Assembly: GCA_013388745.1 (NCBI GenBank) | Contig: JACAER010000014.1 | Location: 1 to 64,000 of the forward strand | Length of the DNA stretch: 64,000 nt | Direction: 5' to 3' | Source of the DNA: Chloroflexota bacterium | GTDB lineage: Bacteria > Chloroflexota > Anaerolineae > Aggregatilineales > Phototrophicaceae | Part shown: positions 1 through 8,803 of the stretch, one piece after another | How positions within the stretch are numbered: position 1 is the first letter of the stretch | Layout: the number at the start of each line of letters is the position of its first letter | The notes under the pieces: generated by a model | Told to the model about the DNA's origin: nothing | The model's database searches: none | Seen by the model: only the letters and a program-made list of their open reading frames with translations | Translations under genes and position numbers: made by a program

Positions 1-307
1 CGGGCGCGGGGGCCGGCGGCGGCGCAGGCTGCGCGACAGGCGTGGGGGGTGGCGCGGGCTTGGGCGCGGGCGCAGCAGTCACCGCGGGTTTGGCGGCGGG
101 CTTGCTTTCTTCCGGTTTCTTGTTTTCTTGACCGTAAGGCACGTAGCCCGGCTCGTCAATCACCACGCTGTTAGGGTCAACCTCGGCTACCTGCATATCG
201 GCAGCCGTAGTAAAGCCTTCATAAGCCCCCTGGCGCTTGGCCAGCGACTCCATCCAGCGCATGATTTCTTCGGGCGACATCTTGTCGAAATCGGGTGTAT
301 CGGACAT
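1..307 (-). CDS. Partial Pro/Ala-rich protein with conserved N-terminal helix
   Basis: The start codon is at 307, preceded by an AAAGGTG ribosome site 26 bases after the stop of the Trp-motif TPR gene. The gene runs off the left edge. About 102 residues are visible. The first 20 or so contain SPEEIMRWMESLAKRQG, a charged amphipathic helix that carries a WM pair like those repeated in the upstream protein. Residues 30-60 are acidic, and from about 65 the protein becomes a Pro/Ala/Lys tail typical of disordered sequence. No enzyme domain is visible in this part. The tight spacing and shared WM motif suggest it is co-transcribed with, and perhaps a partner of, the upstream TPR protein. That partnership is inference. 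Confidence 0.75.
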   Translation of the reverse strand, partial: MSDTPDFDKMSPEEIMRWMESLAKRQGAYEGFTTAADMQVAEVDPNSVVIDEPGYVPYGQENKKPEESKPAAKPAVTAAPAPKPAPPPTPVAQPAPPPAPAP

Positions 308-333
308 CACTCGCACCTTTCAGGCAAGAACGT

Positions 334-3300
334 TTATTTCAGCCAGTCGGGCAGATCTACATCGTCATCTCTATTATCGCCCGTGTCGCTCGAATCGTGC
401 AACCACTCCGGCTCAGAAACGGCGGGCGCGGCGGCAGGCGCGGGCGACTCTGGCTTGCGGCGCAGCCATGAGGGCAAGCGCGAGAACGAGAAACGCGGCG
501 CGGCGCGCGGTTTGGGCGCGGCGGGCGTTTCGGGCATGACGGCAGGCGCCTGCGGCGCGCGCGTTTCTTCTTCCACAATCGCACTCAGCCAGCCAAATTC
601 GGCCTGCGCTTCTTCGGGCTGGGCGGCGCGCTGGCGATGCGCGGGCGCTTCTTCTACAAACGATTGTTCGACCGGCGCTTCCTCAGCAGCGGTGTAGTCG
701 ATATCGAGTCCCGGCACCATAGCGTTGAGCCAATCGGGAGCGTTTTCGGCGGGTGCGGGGGCATATTCTTCTTCCAGCCCATATTCTTCTTCGCTGACGA
801 GGCCAAAAGAATCCTGATCGAGCACGCCAGACGTTTTGGCTGGCGCGGGCGCCGGCGTTTTCGCGTCGAGCGCGTGCATCCACGAAAACTGTTGGTCATC
901 GGCTGGCGCAGCGGCGCGCGGTGTGTACTGGACAGCTTCTTCGTCGTCGTCAAACCATTCGGGGCGCTCTTCGCCCGCGACTTCGGCTTCGGCGACTTCG
1001 GCCATCCACTCGTAGTCGCTTTCTTCATCCTCCTGCGGCGCTGCGGCGGGCTGTTTGGGCAGTCCAACGGCGGAGAGCCAATCGGTCTGGCCCTGCGCGA
1101 TCAGCGGCGCTTCGGCCTCTTCTTCGGCGTCCTGTTCCATCCAGCTAAATTCGTCTTCCATCGCAGCGGCGGCAGGCTCGGCCGCATCCTCTTGTGAGGG
1201 CGCGACGGCTTCCATTTCGGCCATCCAGTCGATGTCGCCCTGCGCTGGCGTCTGCACACTAGTCACGGGGGTAGACTCGCTGAGCCAATCGGGGATGTCG
1301 CCCTGCGCAGTGGGTTCGACCATCCAATCGAGCGCTTCTTCCTCGTCTTCGACAGCGAGCGGCTGTTCTTCGGCGAGCGATTCATCCATCCAGCCGAAGC
1401 TCATTTCGGGTTCGGCTTCCGCTTCGGCCTCTTCTTCCACGCTCATGCCCGTTAACCAGTCCGGCATGTCTTCTTGCGCGGCTTCTTCTTCTTCGGCGAG
1501 CGCCGCTTCCTCATCACTGAGTTCAACGCTGCTGGCCTGCATCCAGGCGAGCGGGTCTTCTTCTTCAGTCGGCGCGGCGGCGGCGGGCACGTCGCTCTCA
1601 TCCATCCACGCCAGGCTGCCATTGTCAGCAGCTTCAGCGGCGGGAAGCGCTTCGGCGCCGGGCGCGAAATCCAGGGCCGGCTCTGTCCAGCCATATTCGG
1701 CTTCGGGGAATTCATCGGCGGGCGCGGCAGAAAGCGCCATCAGGTCGGGCAGTTCTTCGGCAGGGGCCGGCGCTGCATCGGGCAGAATGACCGTCGAGTC
1801 TTCAAACGGCAGCGGTTCAGCGGGCGGCGGTTCAACAGGCGCGGCGGCCACCTGCGCGGCAATCTCAGAGAGCGTTTCGGGCGTAGGCGGGCTGACGATA
1901 AAATCGGGATCATCGTCGATTTCCGCCAGCGGCACCGCCTCGCGCGCTTCTGGCTCGGCCAGCGTTTCCGGGGGCGGGACATAGCCGGCGTCGCCGCTGC
2001 TGTCGCTCATCTCCGGCTGCGCGTCGTCGTGCATCGACCAATCAGGCTGCTGTTCTTCAGGCATAGGGTTTTGCCATTCCGCTAAGGCCGATTCCTCGGC
2101 AGGCGCATCTTCAGCAGCCAGCACAGGCTGCGCTTGCTCGTCTTCGCTGTCTTGCAACCAGTATAACGCCTCTTCTTCAGCGGGCGCGGCGAAGGCTTCT
2201 TCAGCGGGCGCGGCGAACTCATCATCGGCAGGCGCCTGCACTTCCAGCCACTCCGGCATTTCGTCAGCGTCGCCCTCTGCCTGTTGGGCAGCGTTTTCGG
2301 CGCTCTCTTCGGGCGGCACAGCGGGCATTTCCCACGAACTGGTTTTGGAAAGCTGCTCCATATGCAGCATTTCGTCCAGCAGCGCTTCGTCGCTCAGGGA
2401 TTGGGCACTGGGCGCGCTTTTGGGCGCGGCGGCTTCAGTTTTGGGGCGGCTGGTGGGGGTTTTATCGGCCACTTCCATCCCCGCATCGCGCATCCAGGCG
2501 AGCGGGTCGGCGTCTTCGTCGATTTGCGCTTCGGGCTGCATATCGGCGGTGGCACTTTCGTCGTACTGCTGCAACCAGGCCATCGGGTGTTCCTGCTGCT
2601 GGCGCATGGGTGTAGCGTCATCCTCCGCGCCGAACAAGTCGCCGGGGGTGCTGCGCTGCTGCGTGTCGTCGATTTCGACGCCGGCATTGCGCATCCAGGC
2701 GAGCGGGTCGGCGCTGTCTGTAGACGCCATCGGCTGGGCTTCGGCGTCGTCTTGCAGCCAGTTGAGCGCGTCATCGTCCTCTGGTTCGACGCGCGGCGCA
2801 GTGGGCGGAATAGGCGTCGCCGGGCGCTCGATGGGCGCGTTGGCGATGGCCTGCAAAAAGTCGGTAAAACCGCTGGTAGCGCTGGCGTTAGCCGGCAGAT
2901 CAGAAAACAGGTCTTCGAGATTCGAGTCTGGGTCGGCGGGGGGCAGTTCGTCTTCGAGATTTTCCGCGAAATCCGGCTGCGGCTCGATCCCGGCGGCTTT
3001 GGCGCGCTCGGCGGCGGCGCGTTTGGCGGCCAGCAGCTCGTCTTTGCTCAAATTGACCGTCTGCTCTGCCGATGTATCCTGCAAGGTTTGCAGCCAATCG
3101 TCGCTTTCTGCCGGCGCGGGCGGCTCTGTGGGCGGCGCGGCCTCTTGCTTCACCGGCGGGGTCGGCGGCATCGCTTCTCCGAGATCCAGCAGCCAATCGG
3201 GACTGGCCATCGCCAATTCCTGCTGCGCCAGCCGGCTGTAATCCAGTTCTTCGAGCACCAGATCGCTGTCGGCGGCCTGCCCTTTGGCGAGTTCCAGCGC

Positions 3301-3993
3301 CAGATACGGTTCAACCGCTTCCAGGCGGTTCAGGTAGCGCTGCGCATCGGAGGGACGGCCTTCGGACAGCCAGAGTTCGGTCAGGATGCGGTTGGCGGGC
3401 ATACAGTCCGGCAGGGTGTCAAGCACGTCGAGCGCTTTTTCGGCGGCCTCGATGCGCTGGCTGGCGTTCCACAGGGTTTGCGCCAGCAGCACACGCAGAT
3501 CGGCGCGTTCGGGCGTGCGTTCCAGCGCCTGCTGCAAGACATCGATGGCCTGCCCATAGAGTTCACTGCGGGCATACTGGCGCGCCACAGCCCCGGTCGT
3601 CAACTGGAGCTTGTTGTATTCGACCTTGCGATAGCGCAGATACAGTTCGCGCAGCTCTTCGATCAACGCCTGATTGTTGGGGTCTTGTTCAAAGGCGCGT
3701 TCCAGATGCCAGATGGCGTCGTCAGGCTGGTTGAGCTTTTGATAGGCCACGCTCAGCCCGGCGTGCGCGGTCAGATCATCGGGATACACGCCCAACACAC
3801 GCCGCAGCACTTCGGCGGCTTCGGCATATTCGCCGTTTTCCAGCAGCGCGCGCCCCAAATAGCGATAGACCTGCACGTTTTTGGGGAAGAATTGCAGGAT
3901 ATGGCGGCAGTGATGAATCGTTTCGGCGTTGGCGTCGTTTTTCAGTAAATCTTCTAATTTCTCGCAGTAATCTTTGAGGGTAATCGTCGTCAT
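334..3993 (-). CDS. TPR protein with long acidic tail of repeated Trp motifs
   Basis: About 1219 residues. The start at 3993 (MTTITLKDYCEKL) was chosen over an upstream in-frame ATG because it follows AAGGG and begins the TPR domain directly. Residues 1 to about 260 form several tetratricopeptide repeats (for example YRYLGRALLENGEYAEAAEVL), a protein-binding scaffold. The remaining roughly 950 residues are low-complexity, rich in Glu, Asp, Ala and Pro, and contain at least 24 short motifs centred on Trp: PDWL, LAWMRDAGME, FGWMDES, LDWM, ending in LPDWLK at the very C-terminus. There is no signal peptide or membrane segment, so it should be cytoplasmic. I do not recognise a characterised function. 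It may be a multivalent scaffold. The following gene is 26 bases downstream. Confidence 0.85.
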   Translation of the reverse strand: MTTITLKDYCEKLEDLLKNDANAETIHHCRHILQFFPKNVQVYRYLGRALLENGEYAEAAEVLRRVLGVYPDDLTAHAGLSVAYQKLNQPDDAIWHLERAFEQDPNNQALIEELRELYLRYRKVEYNKLQLTTGAVARQYARSELYGQAIDVLQQALERTPERADLRVLLAQTLWNASQRIEAAEKALDVLDTLPDCMPANRILTELWLSEGRPSDAQRYLNRLEAVEPYLALELAKGQAADSDLVLEELDYSRLAQQELAMASPDWLLDLGEAMPPTPPVKQEAAPPTEPPAPAESDDWLQTLQDTSAEQTVNLSKDELLAAKRAAAERAKAAGIEPQPDFAENLEDELPPADPDSNLEDLFSDLPANASATSGFTDFLQAIANAPIERPATPIPPTAPRVEPEDDDALNWLQDDAEAQPMASTDSADPLAWMRNAGVEIDDTQQRSTPGDLFGAEDDATPMRQQQEHPMAWLQQYDESATADMQPEAQIDEDADPLAWMRDAGMEVADKTPTSRPKTEAAAPKSAPSAQSLSDEALLDEMLHMEQLSKTSSWEMPAVPPEESAENAAQQAEGDADEMPEWLEVQAPADDEFAAPAEEAFAAPAEEEALYWLQDSEDEQAQPVLAAEDAPAEESALAEWQNPMPEEQQPDWSMHDDAQPEMSDSSGDAGYVPPPETLAEPEAREAVPLAEIDDDPDFIVSPPTPETLSEIAAQVAAAPVEPPPAEPLPFEDSTVILPDAAPAPAEELPDLMALSAAPADEFPEAEYGWTEPALDFAPGAEALPAAEAADNGSLAWMDESDVPAAAAPTEEEDPLAWMQASSVELSDEEAALAEEEEAAQEDMPDWLTGMSVEEEAEAEAEPEMSFGWMDESLAEEQPLAVEDEEEALDWMVEPTAQGDIPDWLSESTPVTSVQTPAQGDIDWMAEMEAVAPSQEDAAEPAAAAMEDEFSWMEQDAEEEAEAPLIAQGQTDWLSAVGLPKQPAAAPQEDEESDYEWMAEVAEAEVAGEERPEWFDDDEEAVQYTPRAAAPADDQQFSWMHALDAKTPAPAPAKTSGVLDQDSFGLVSEEEYGLEEEYAPAPAENAPDWLNAMVPGLDIDYTAAEEAPVEQSFVEEAPAHRQRAAQPEEAQAEFGWLSAIVEEETRAPQAPAVMPETPAAPKPRAAPRFSFSRLPSWLRRKPESPAPAAAPAVSEPEWLHDSSDTGDNRDDDVDLPDWLK

Positions 3994-4087
3994 TTTCCCT
4001 TGACTCCAGACGCCCAAGCCGCATAGTTTAGGTGAATTATAGCACACAACTTCGAATCACAACTAAAGGTCGCGTGCCTGCCGCATT

Positions 4088-4984
4088 TCAGCCGAACAGC
4101 CGGCGTTTGGACGGGGCGGCGTGCGTCAGGGTGGTCAGGCCGCCGCCGCATATGTCCCACAGCGGACGCCATTCCTTAAGCAGCAGGCCGATGTCGTGCA
4201 GCGGGCGCTGGCGCTGGACAATCTCTAGAAAGCCGCCATGCTGGCGGAACGCGCTTTGCGCTTCTTCTTCGCTCAGGTGCGGAAACCAGCGCCATTTTTG
4301 CGGGAAATAGTAGTAGTACAGGGGGTAGGCGACGGCGGTGACAACCGAAACGCCGCGATGTTCATAGCGCCACAGGTCAAGCCCGGCGTGCTGCCCGGCT
4401 TCGGCCAGCAGCACCAGCGCCTGCGTACAGGCGATATGGCGCAGATAACTGCCTTCGGGTTGTTCTTCGACGGCGGGGCGCACATAGCCGTCGGGGTGAA
4501 TATCCTCGCGCACGCTGCGGCGGAAAGACTCGGCGATGGCGGGGAAGGGCTGCGTATCGTCGCACACGATCGCCGCGATCAGGTCGAGCAGCAACCGCCA
4601 CACCCGCTCATGATAGGCGGCGCTTGCGGGCAGCGCGGCCACATGCCCGGCGAAGGCCTGCGCCCAGCGGCTTTGGGCTTCGGGCGGCAGCAGCGGGCGC
4701 AGCATCTCGAAGCTTTGCCCCAGCGCGGCCAGCGTGCGCAGGCTCTCGAAATCACCGCCAGCAGGAAACACACTTTCTGCCAGCAGCGCGGCAGCGCGCA
4801 AACCAGCCTCCCGATCATCGTCAAAACGCCAGCGCAGGCCGCTGCTGACGAGCAAAGGCAGCGCTTCGGCGGGCGGGGTTTTACGCAGCAGCGACCACGC
4901 GCTGCGCAGCGGCTCGCGCGCCTGCTCTTTGCGTGCCGCATGGATATGCGTGTCGGTGAAATATAAACCGCAGTGACTTAACAT
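4088..4984 (-). CDS. Alginate-lyase-like (alpha/alpha toroid) protein, putative
   Basis: 298 residues beginning MLSHCGLYFTDTHIHAARKEQ, preceded by AGAGGA. The protein is helical, and the segment DGYVRPAVEEQPEGSYLRHIACTQAL followed by a Tyr-rich stretch (YPLYYYYFPQKW) resembles the (alpha/alpha)n barrel of alginate-lyase-like proteins, where a GS(Y/F) motif and Tyr/His residues line the cleft. No signal peptide is seen, which is odd for a secreted lyase, so an intracellular role or a non-catalytic relative is possible. It lies between two unrelated genes with its own gaps. The family assignment is by eye and weak; an unknown helical protein is the fallback. Confidence 0.5.
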   Translation of the reverse strand: MLSHCGLYFTDTHIHAARKEQAREPLRSAWSLLRKTPPAEALPLLVSSGLRWRFDDDREAGLRAAALLAESVFPAGGDFESLRTLAALGQSFEMLRPLLPPEAQSRWAQAFAGHVAALPASAAYHERVWRLLLDLIAAIVCDDTQPFPAIAESFRRSVREDIHPDGYVRPAVEEQPEGSYLRHIACTQALVLLAEAGQHAGLDLWRYEHRGVSVVTAVAYPLYYYYFPQKWRWFPHLSEEEAQSAFRQHGGFLEIVQRQRPLHDIGLLLKEWRPLWDICGGGLTTLTHAAPSKRRLFG

Positions 4985-5037
4985 CGTTTTTCCTCTGGTA
5001 TGCGGTTGAATGTACCAGAAGACCTGCGTTTTTCAAC

Positions 5038-6195
5038 TCAGAAGCGCCCGGTCATGGTGTCGGCGTAACCCGTGAGTTCTGCGTAGCCGTAGCCGCTCAG
5101 GTCACCGCCGATCTGCACCGCGCCTTCCCAGTAGGCAATCGCGCCGTTATGCAGTTCCTGGTCGCGCAGCAGCGGTGTAAGCGTCAGACGCAGCGGCGCG
5201 CTGTCCGGCAGGGTGACGACGATTTCCCAACCGGACGGATATACGGCGGCGGTGTGCGGGCTTGTCCAGGTGTCCAGCGCCGTAATCGTAAAGTCGGCAG
5301 CGTCCAGATACACGGTGCTGCCGTCTTCGCGCACGTACAGGCCGCCGAAATACGGCTCGCGCTCGCCATCCACCAGGCGAATTTGCCCGACCATTAATTC
5401 GGTATTGTTGTCGAAAATCAGCCCGAACCAGTCCCAGCCAAGCGCATCGCTGCCGAGCGCGCTGGTGCTGAATTCGTGATCCATCCACGTATAGCCACTG
5501 ACGGCGAAGCTTTCGCCGCCGATACGCATGCTGCCCTCCGTGACCAGGCGCGAAAGCGAGTAGTAGTAGCTGGCGTTGCCGGGAGTCGCGCTTTTGGCGC
5601 TCAGGCCGTTATCGCCTTGCAGCGCCGGTGGTTTGACCTGCTGTAAGGTCATTGTGACAGCGAACGTCCCCGCGTCGGCGCTGATCTGTGTCTGCGTGGC
5701 GTCGGCGTTCAGCGCTATCACCTGCCAATCCTCCAGCCACACGCGGTACACAGGATCGCTGCTGGCCCCGGCAAGTTCCGCCGCGCCGCGGCTGTAACGC
5801 TCGTCGTGGTAAAAGCGCTGGCCGCTGATGTCGCTGACCGTGAAATGCGCCATGTAAATCTGGTCGCTGCGCCATTCGGACTCGCTGCGGGCGGCAGTGG
5901 GGCTGATCGCGCGGCGAAAGACGGTGAACTGGTAGCCGAAGCGCCGCCCGTCGGCGGTGGCGACATTACCGGTGTAGTACCACCATTCCGTCTGGAACGC
6001 GGGGTGCGGGCCGTGATCGCGCGGGAACTGCCACTCCCAGGGGGCGAGCGCACGGGCGAAGCCGCTGCTGTCGGTGTTCACGTCCACCAGCAGCGCGGTG
6101 GCGCCCACTTCGCCGCCGCCGTTCGAATCGATGAGGCTGAAGCCCAACAGAGCGATAGCGACGGCACACAGGGCCAGCAGCAGCACACGCCACAT
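5038..6195 (-). CDS. Lipocalin-like hydratase (CrtC/AttH family), exported
   Basis: 385 residues. The start at 6195 (MWRVLLLALCAVAIALLGFSL) gives a clean signal peptide or N-anchor; the longer frame adds 53 residues without membrane logic. After the leader comes the family hallmark FPRDHGPHPAFQTEWWYYTG, then GRRFGYQFTVFRR, and later SGYTWMDHEFSTSALG with WDWFGL. These are the conserved blocks of the CrtC/AttH lipocalin-like family (two beta-barrel halves), which includes carotenoid 1,2-hydratases and many uncharacterised exported proteins. No carotenoid genes are nearby, so hydratase activity should not be assumed. It probably binds or modifies a hydrophobic compound outside the cytoplasmic membrane. 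Confidence 0.82.
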   Translation of the reverse strand: MWRVLLLALCAVAIALLGFSLIDSNGGGEVGATALLVDVNTDSSGFARALAPWEWQFPRDHGPHPAFQTEWWYYTGNVATADGRRFGYQFTVFRRAISPTAARSESEWRSDQIYMAHFTVSDISGQRFYHDERYSRGAAELAGASSDPVYRVWLEDWQVIALNADATQTQISADAGTFAVTMTLQQVKPPALQGDNGLSAKSATPGNASYYYSLSRLVTEGSMRIGGESFAVSGYTWMDHEFSTSALGSDALGWDWFGLIFDNNTELMVGQIRLVDGEREPYFGGLYVREDGSTVYLDAADFTITALDTWTSPHTAAVYPSGWEIVVTLPDSAPLRLTLTPLLRDQELHNGAIAYWEGAVQIGGDLSGYGYAELTGYADTMTGRF

Positions 6196-6324
6196 AGGGA
6201 AACCACATCCTTGCCCGCGCAGGGCGCTTTCTGTGCGAAAAATCACAAACAGCATAGCGGGCAAAGATGAAAACGGCGTGAATAGGACGTGATCAGTTGC
6301 GTGTTTTTGAAGCGGGGTGCGGCC

Positions 6325-6353
6325 TGCCTCGTCCGCTGCCAGCGGACAAGGCA
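6325..6353. repeat. Imperfect palindrome downstream of UPF0173 gene
   Basis: Arms TGCCTCGTCCGCT and AGCGGACAAGGCA pair over 13 bases with one mismatch around a GCC loop. The half GGACAAGGC is shared with the palindrome at 29669-29691, so this may be a dispersed element. It could also act as a weak terminator for the UPF0173 gene, but no T-run follows. Confidence 0.5.
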
Positions 6354-6387
6354 CGCTCCGTCGCTAACAAAACATGCCGATACCGGC

Positions 6388-7080
6388 TCAGGGCAGCGTG
6401 AAGACACCGCCGGGATCGAGCACGATAGGCTGCGAATCGGTCTCGCGGCTCACATGGTTGGCCCATTCGCCCGCGTTCTGCGCGATCATGTCGAAGGTAT
6501 TGTAGTGCATGGGGAAGACGTAGCGCGGGCGCAGCCACTTGATGGCCTGAATCGAGTCGCTCGGCCCCATGGTGAAGTTGTCGCCGATAGGCAAAAAGGC
6601 GATGTCGATCTGCCGCTGGCCGATTAACTGCATATCGGAAAAAAGCGCGGTGTCGCCGGCGTAGTAGATGCGCTTGCCAGCGGCAGCGCTGGTAATGAGG
6701 AAGCCGTGCGGCACGCCGCCGTAGCTGCCATCGGGCATGGACGAGCTGTGAAAGGCGACGGTGAATTTGGCGTGCAAAAAGCCGTGATCAAAGCCGCCGC
6801 CGGGGTTGCCCTGATGCACATGCGGCACGCCTTTATCCAGCAGCCAGTTGCCGACTTCAAAGTTGCAGATGACTTTGGCGCCCGTGCGTTTGGCGATCGC
6901 GATAGTATCGCCGATATGATCGCCGTGCCCATGCGACAGGAACAGCAGTTCGGCGTCCAGGTCTTCGGGGCGGGCGGCGGCCAGCGGGTTGCCGTTAAGG
7001 AAGGGGTCAAAGACCACCGGATGCCTGTCGATTTCCATGAAAAAAGCGGAGTGACCGAGCCATTTAAAACTGACCGACAT
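6388..7080 (-). CDS. Metal-dependent hydrolase, UPF0173 family
   Basis: 230 residues with a strong AGGAGAG ribosome site. The fold is metallo-beta-lactamase: MSVSFKWLGHSAFFME at the N-terminus, then the metal-binding SHGHGDHIGD motif near residue 50, a His-rich middle (HVHQGN...FDHGFLHAKF), GDTALFSD near 140, and FPMHYNTF near 195. These are the conserved blocks of UPF0173 hydrolases (UlaG-like). The substrate is unknown. The gene is flanked by spacers on both sides, so it is probably monocistronic. Confidence 0.92.
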   Translation of the reverse strand: MSVSFKWLGHSAFFMEIDRHPVVFDPFLNGNPLAAARPEDLDAELLFLSHGHGDHIGDTIAIAKRTGAKVICNFEVGNWLLDKGVPHVHQGNPGGGFDHGFLHAKFTVAFHSSSMPDGSYGGVPHGFLITSAAAGKRIYYAGDTALFSDMQLIGQRQIDIAFLPIGDNFTMGPSDSIQAIKWLRPRYVFPMHYNTFDMIAQNAGEWANHVSRETDSQPIVLDPGGVFTLP

Positions 7081-7099
7081 GTGGCACTCTCCTGAAAAT

Positions 7100-7130
7100 A
7101 GCTTTTAGCGATTAGCTGATAGCTGTTAGC
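7100..7130. repeat. Short TAGC-rich repeat in the leader of the UPF0173 gene
   Basis: The tract reads as near-repeats of TTAGCGAT/TTAGCTGAT/TAGCTGTTAGC within 31 bases, directly upstream of the ribosome site. The spacer 7081-7373 otherwise holds only this, a TATAAT on the minus strand at 7228-7233, and the palindrome at 7320-7339. Confidence 0.4.
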
Positions 7131-7319
7131 AAATACAAAAACGATCACTGAGCTGCATTTTCATCCCTCGTGGTGGGCTTTAGCTCATGGTCACTCCGTA
7201 CACTATTTGGCATAAAAGGATTTCTTGATTATAACGCAGGGGCAGGCGCAAAACGATGCAGGAGTCGCGCGTTTCTACGACACGTGCACCGAACATCATG
7301 AAACGGGGGAATCATACGC

Positions 7320-7339
7320 GGGCGAGTCATGATTCGCCC
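7320..7339. repeat. GGGCGA-type palindrome (dispersed element copy 1)
   Basis: GGGCGAGTC and GATTCGCCC form a hairpin with a single G-T pair around AT. The same core, followed by CCTGC or CCTAC, recurs at 44330-44351 and 54250-54269, always in spacers. Confidence 0.6.
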
Positions 7340-7373
7340 CTGCGCCAAGCCCGCATTTTGAACTCCGCGCTGC

Positions 7374-8663
7374 CTATTTGCGTGCTTTGGCGAGCATGTC
7401 GGCGCTGGCGAGCGGGATCGACAGGTAGAAGGTCGCGCCTTTGTTCAGTCCCGGACTCGTCGCCCAGATACGCCCGCCGTGCGCGTCAATCACCGCTTTG
7501 GCGATGCTCAGGCCAATGCCGAGTCCGCCGTGCTTGCGGATCATGTGGTCTTCGACCTGATAGAACTCGTCGAAGATGCGCTTCATCTGTTCTTCAGTCA
7601 GGCCGATGCCGTTGTCGTTGATCGAGACGACGACTTCTTCCTGTCCGTTGAGGCGCGTTTCCACGTGAATCTGGCCGCGATCGGGCGTAAACCGCACAGC
7701 ATTGTTCAACAGGTTGTTGAGCGCCATGCGCATGCGCCCGGCATCGACATACACATGAATATCGTCGGCAGGGAAGCGGATGTCCACCTGGTGTTCTTTG
7801 GCGCTGGCCTGCACTGCGGCTTCGCGGCTGACATCGCGCAGCAGTTTGCTCAGTGGCACCGGCTCGCGCACCAGTTCGCTGGCTTTCTGTTTGAGGTAGC
7901 GCAGGTTGGTCATGCCTTCGATGATGCCGCGCAGTTGCAGCGCGCTTTCCAGCACTTTGGTCGCGTGCTCGTTGACCTCGTTGTCTTCGCTTTCCTGCAA
8001 GAAGCTGGCGTAGCCCATAATCACGCCCAGCGGCGTGCGTAATTCGTGCGAGGCGATGGCAATAAAGTCGTTTTTCAGTTTATCCAGTTCATTGAGTTCT
8101 TCGTTGGCCTTTTGCAGCGCCATCAGCATCTGCGCCGCTTCGATAGCGACGGCGGCCTGGGAGGCCAGCACCGTCATGTACTGGCGATCTTCGTCTGTCC
8201 AGGGCAAGCGCCGTTTGTTCAGGACTTCCATCACGCCGATCAATTTGTCTTTGGAGGTCATCGGCACGCCCAGCAGAGAACGGGTGACAAACTGGATTTC
8301 CTGCCCGGCTTTTTTGTAGATGCGCGGGTCGTTGAGCGCGTCGTTAATCACCACTGGGCGGCGTTCGCGCATAATCATGCCGGCTACGCTGCCTTCCAGC
8401 GGCACAGGCTTGCCGATCAGCGCTTGCGAGGTGCTGCCGGTAGTGGTCGCGGCGAAGAACAATTGGTGCGAACGGTGATTCCACAGCAGCACAGAAGCCG
8501 CTTCTGCCCCTGCGATGTCGGCGGCGGCATCCATCAGGTAGCCCAGCAGCCGCTCAAGCTGGAGGGTTGAATTCAGCACTGTACTGACTTCGGCCAGGCG
8601 CGTCAGAACTGCGACTTTGTTTTCGAGTTCCTGAATGTGGGTGCCAAGATTGTTCTGATCCAT
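7374..8663 (-). CDS. GAF-domain sensor histidine kinase, cytoplasmic
   Basis: 429 residues. An N-terminal coiled segment is followed by a GAF sensor domain (about 20-175), a HisKA dimerisation domain with the phospho-acceptor His206 in FIAIASHELRTPLG, and an HATPase_c domain (about 300-420) with N box (LNNLLNNAVRFTP), G1 (NDNGIGL) and G2 (GGLGIGLSIAKAVIDAHGG). There is no membrane segment, so it senses an internal signal. No response regulator is adjacent; the nearest is at 13736. A minus-strand TATAAT at 8695-8700 lies just upstream of the start and is a plausible -10 box. Confidence 0.95.
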   Translation of the reverse strand: MDQNNLGTHIQELENKVAVLTRLAEVSTVLNSTLQLERLLGYLMDAAADIAGAEAASVLLWNHRSHQLFFAATTTGSTSQALIGKPVPLEGSVAGMIMRERRPVVINDALNDPRIYKKAGQEIQFVTRSLLGVPMTSKDKLIGVMEVLNKRRLPWTDEDRQYMTVLASQAAVAIEAAQMLMALQKANEELNELDKLKNDFIAIASHELRTPLGVIMGYASFLQESEDNEVNEHATKVLESALQLRGIIEGMTNLRYLKQKASELVREPVPLSKLLRDVSREAAVQASAKEHQVDIRFPADDIHVYVDAGRMRMALNNLLNNAVRFTPDRGQIHVETRLNGQEEVVVSINDNGIGLTEEQMKRIFDEFYQVEDHMIRKHGGLGIGLSIAKAVIDAHGGRIWATSPGLNKGATFYLSIPLASADMLAKARK

Positions 8664-8803
8664 AACCGCTCATCTCCCCAAGACCGCGATTGCCATTATA
8701 GTGTACACCATCTTTATGGATTAGCGAACGGAGGGCGTCGGGTTTTGTTCTAAAACAGATGGTGTCTGAGAGTGTCTTTCTATTATAACTAGTAGTAGTA
8801 GGG

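Noticed and set aside
2284..3948. Long plus-strand ORF opposite the Trp-motif TPR gene
   Set aside because: Shadow of a high-GC coding strand; no ribosome site, and the minus frame has clear TPR repeats.
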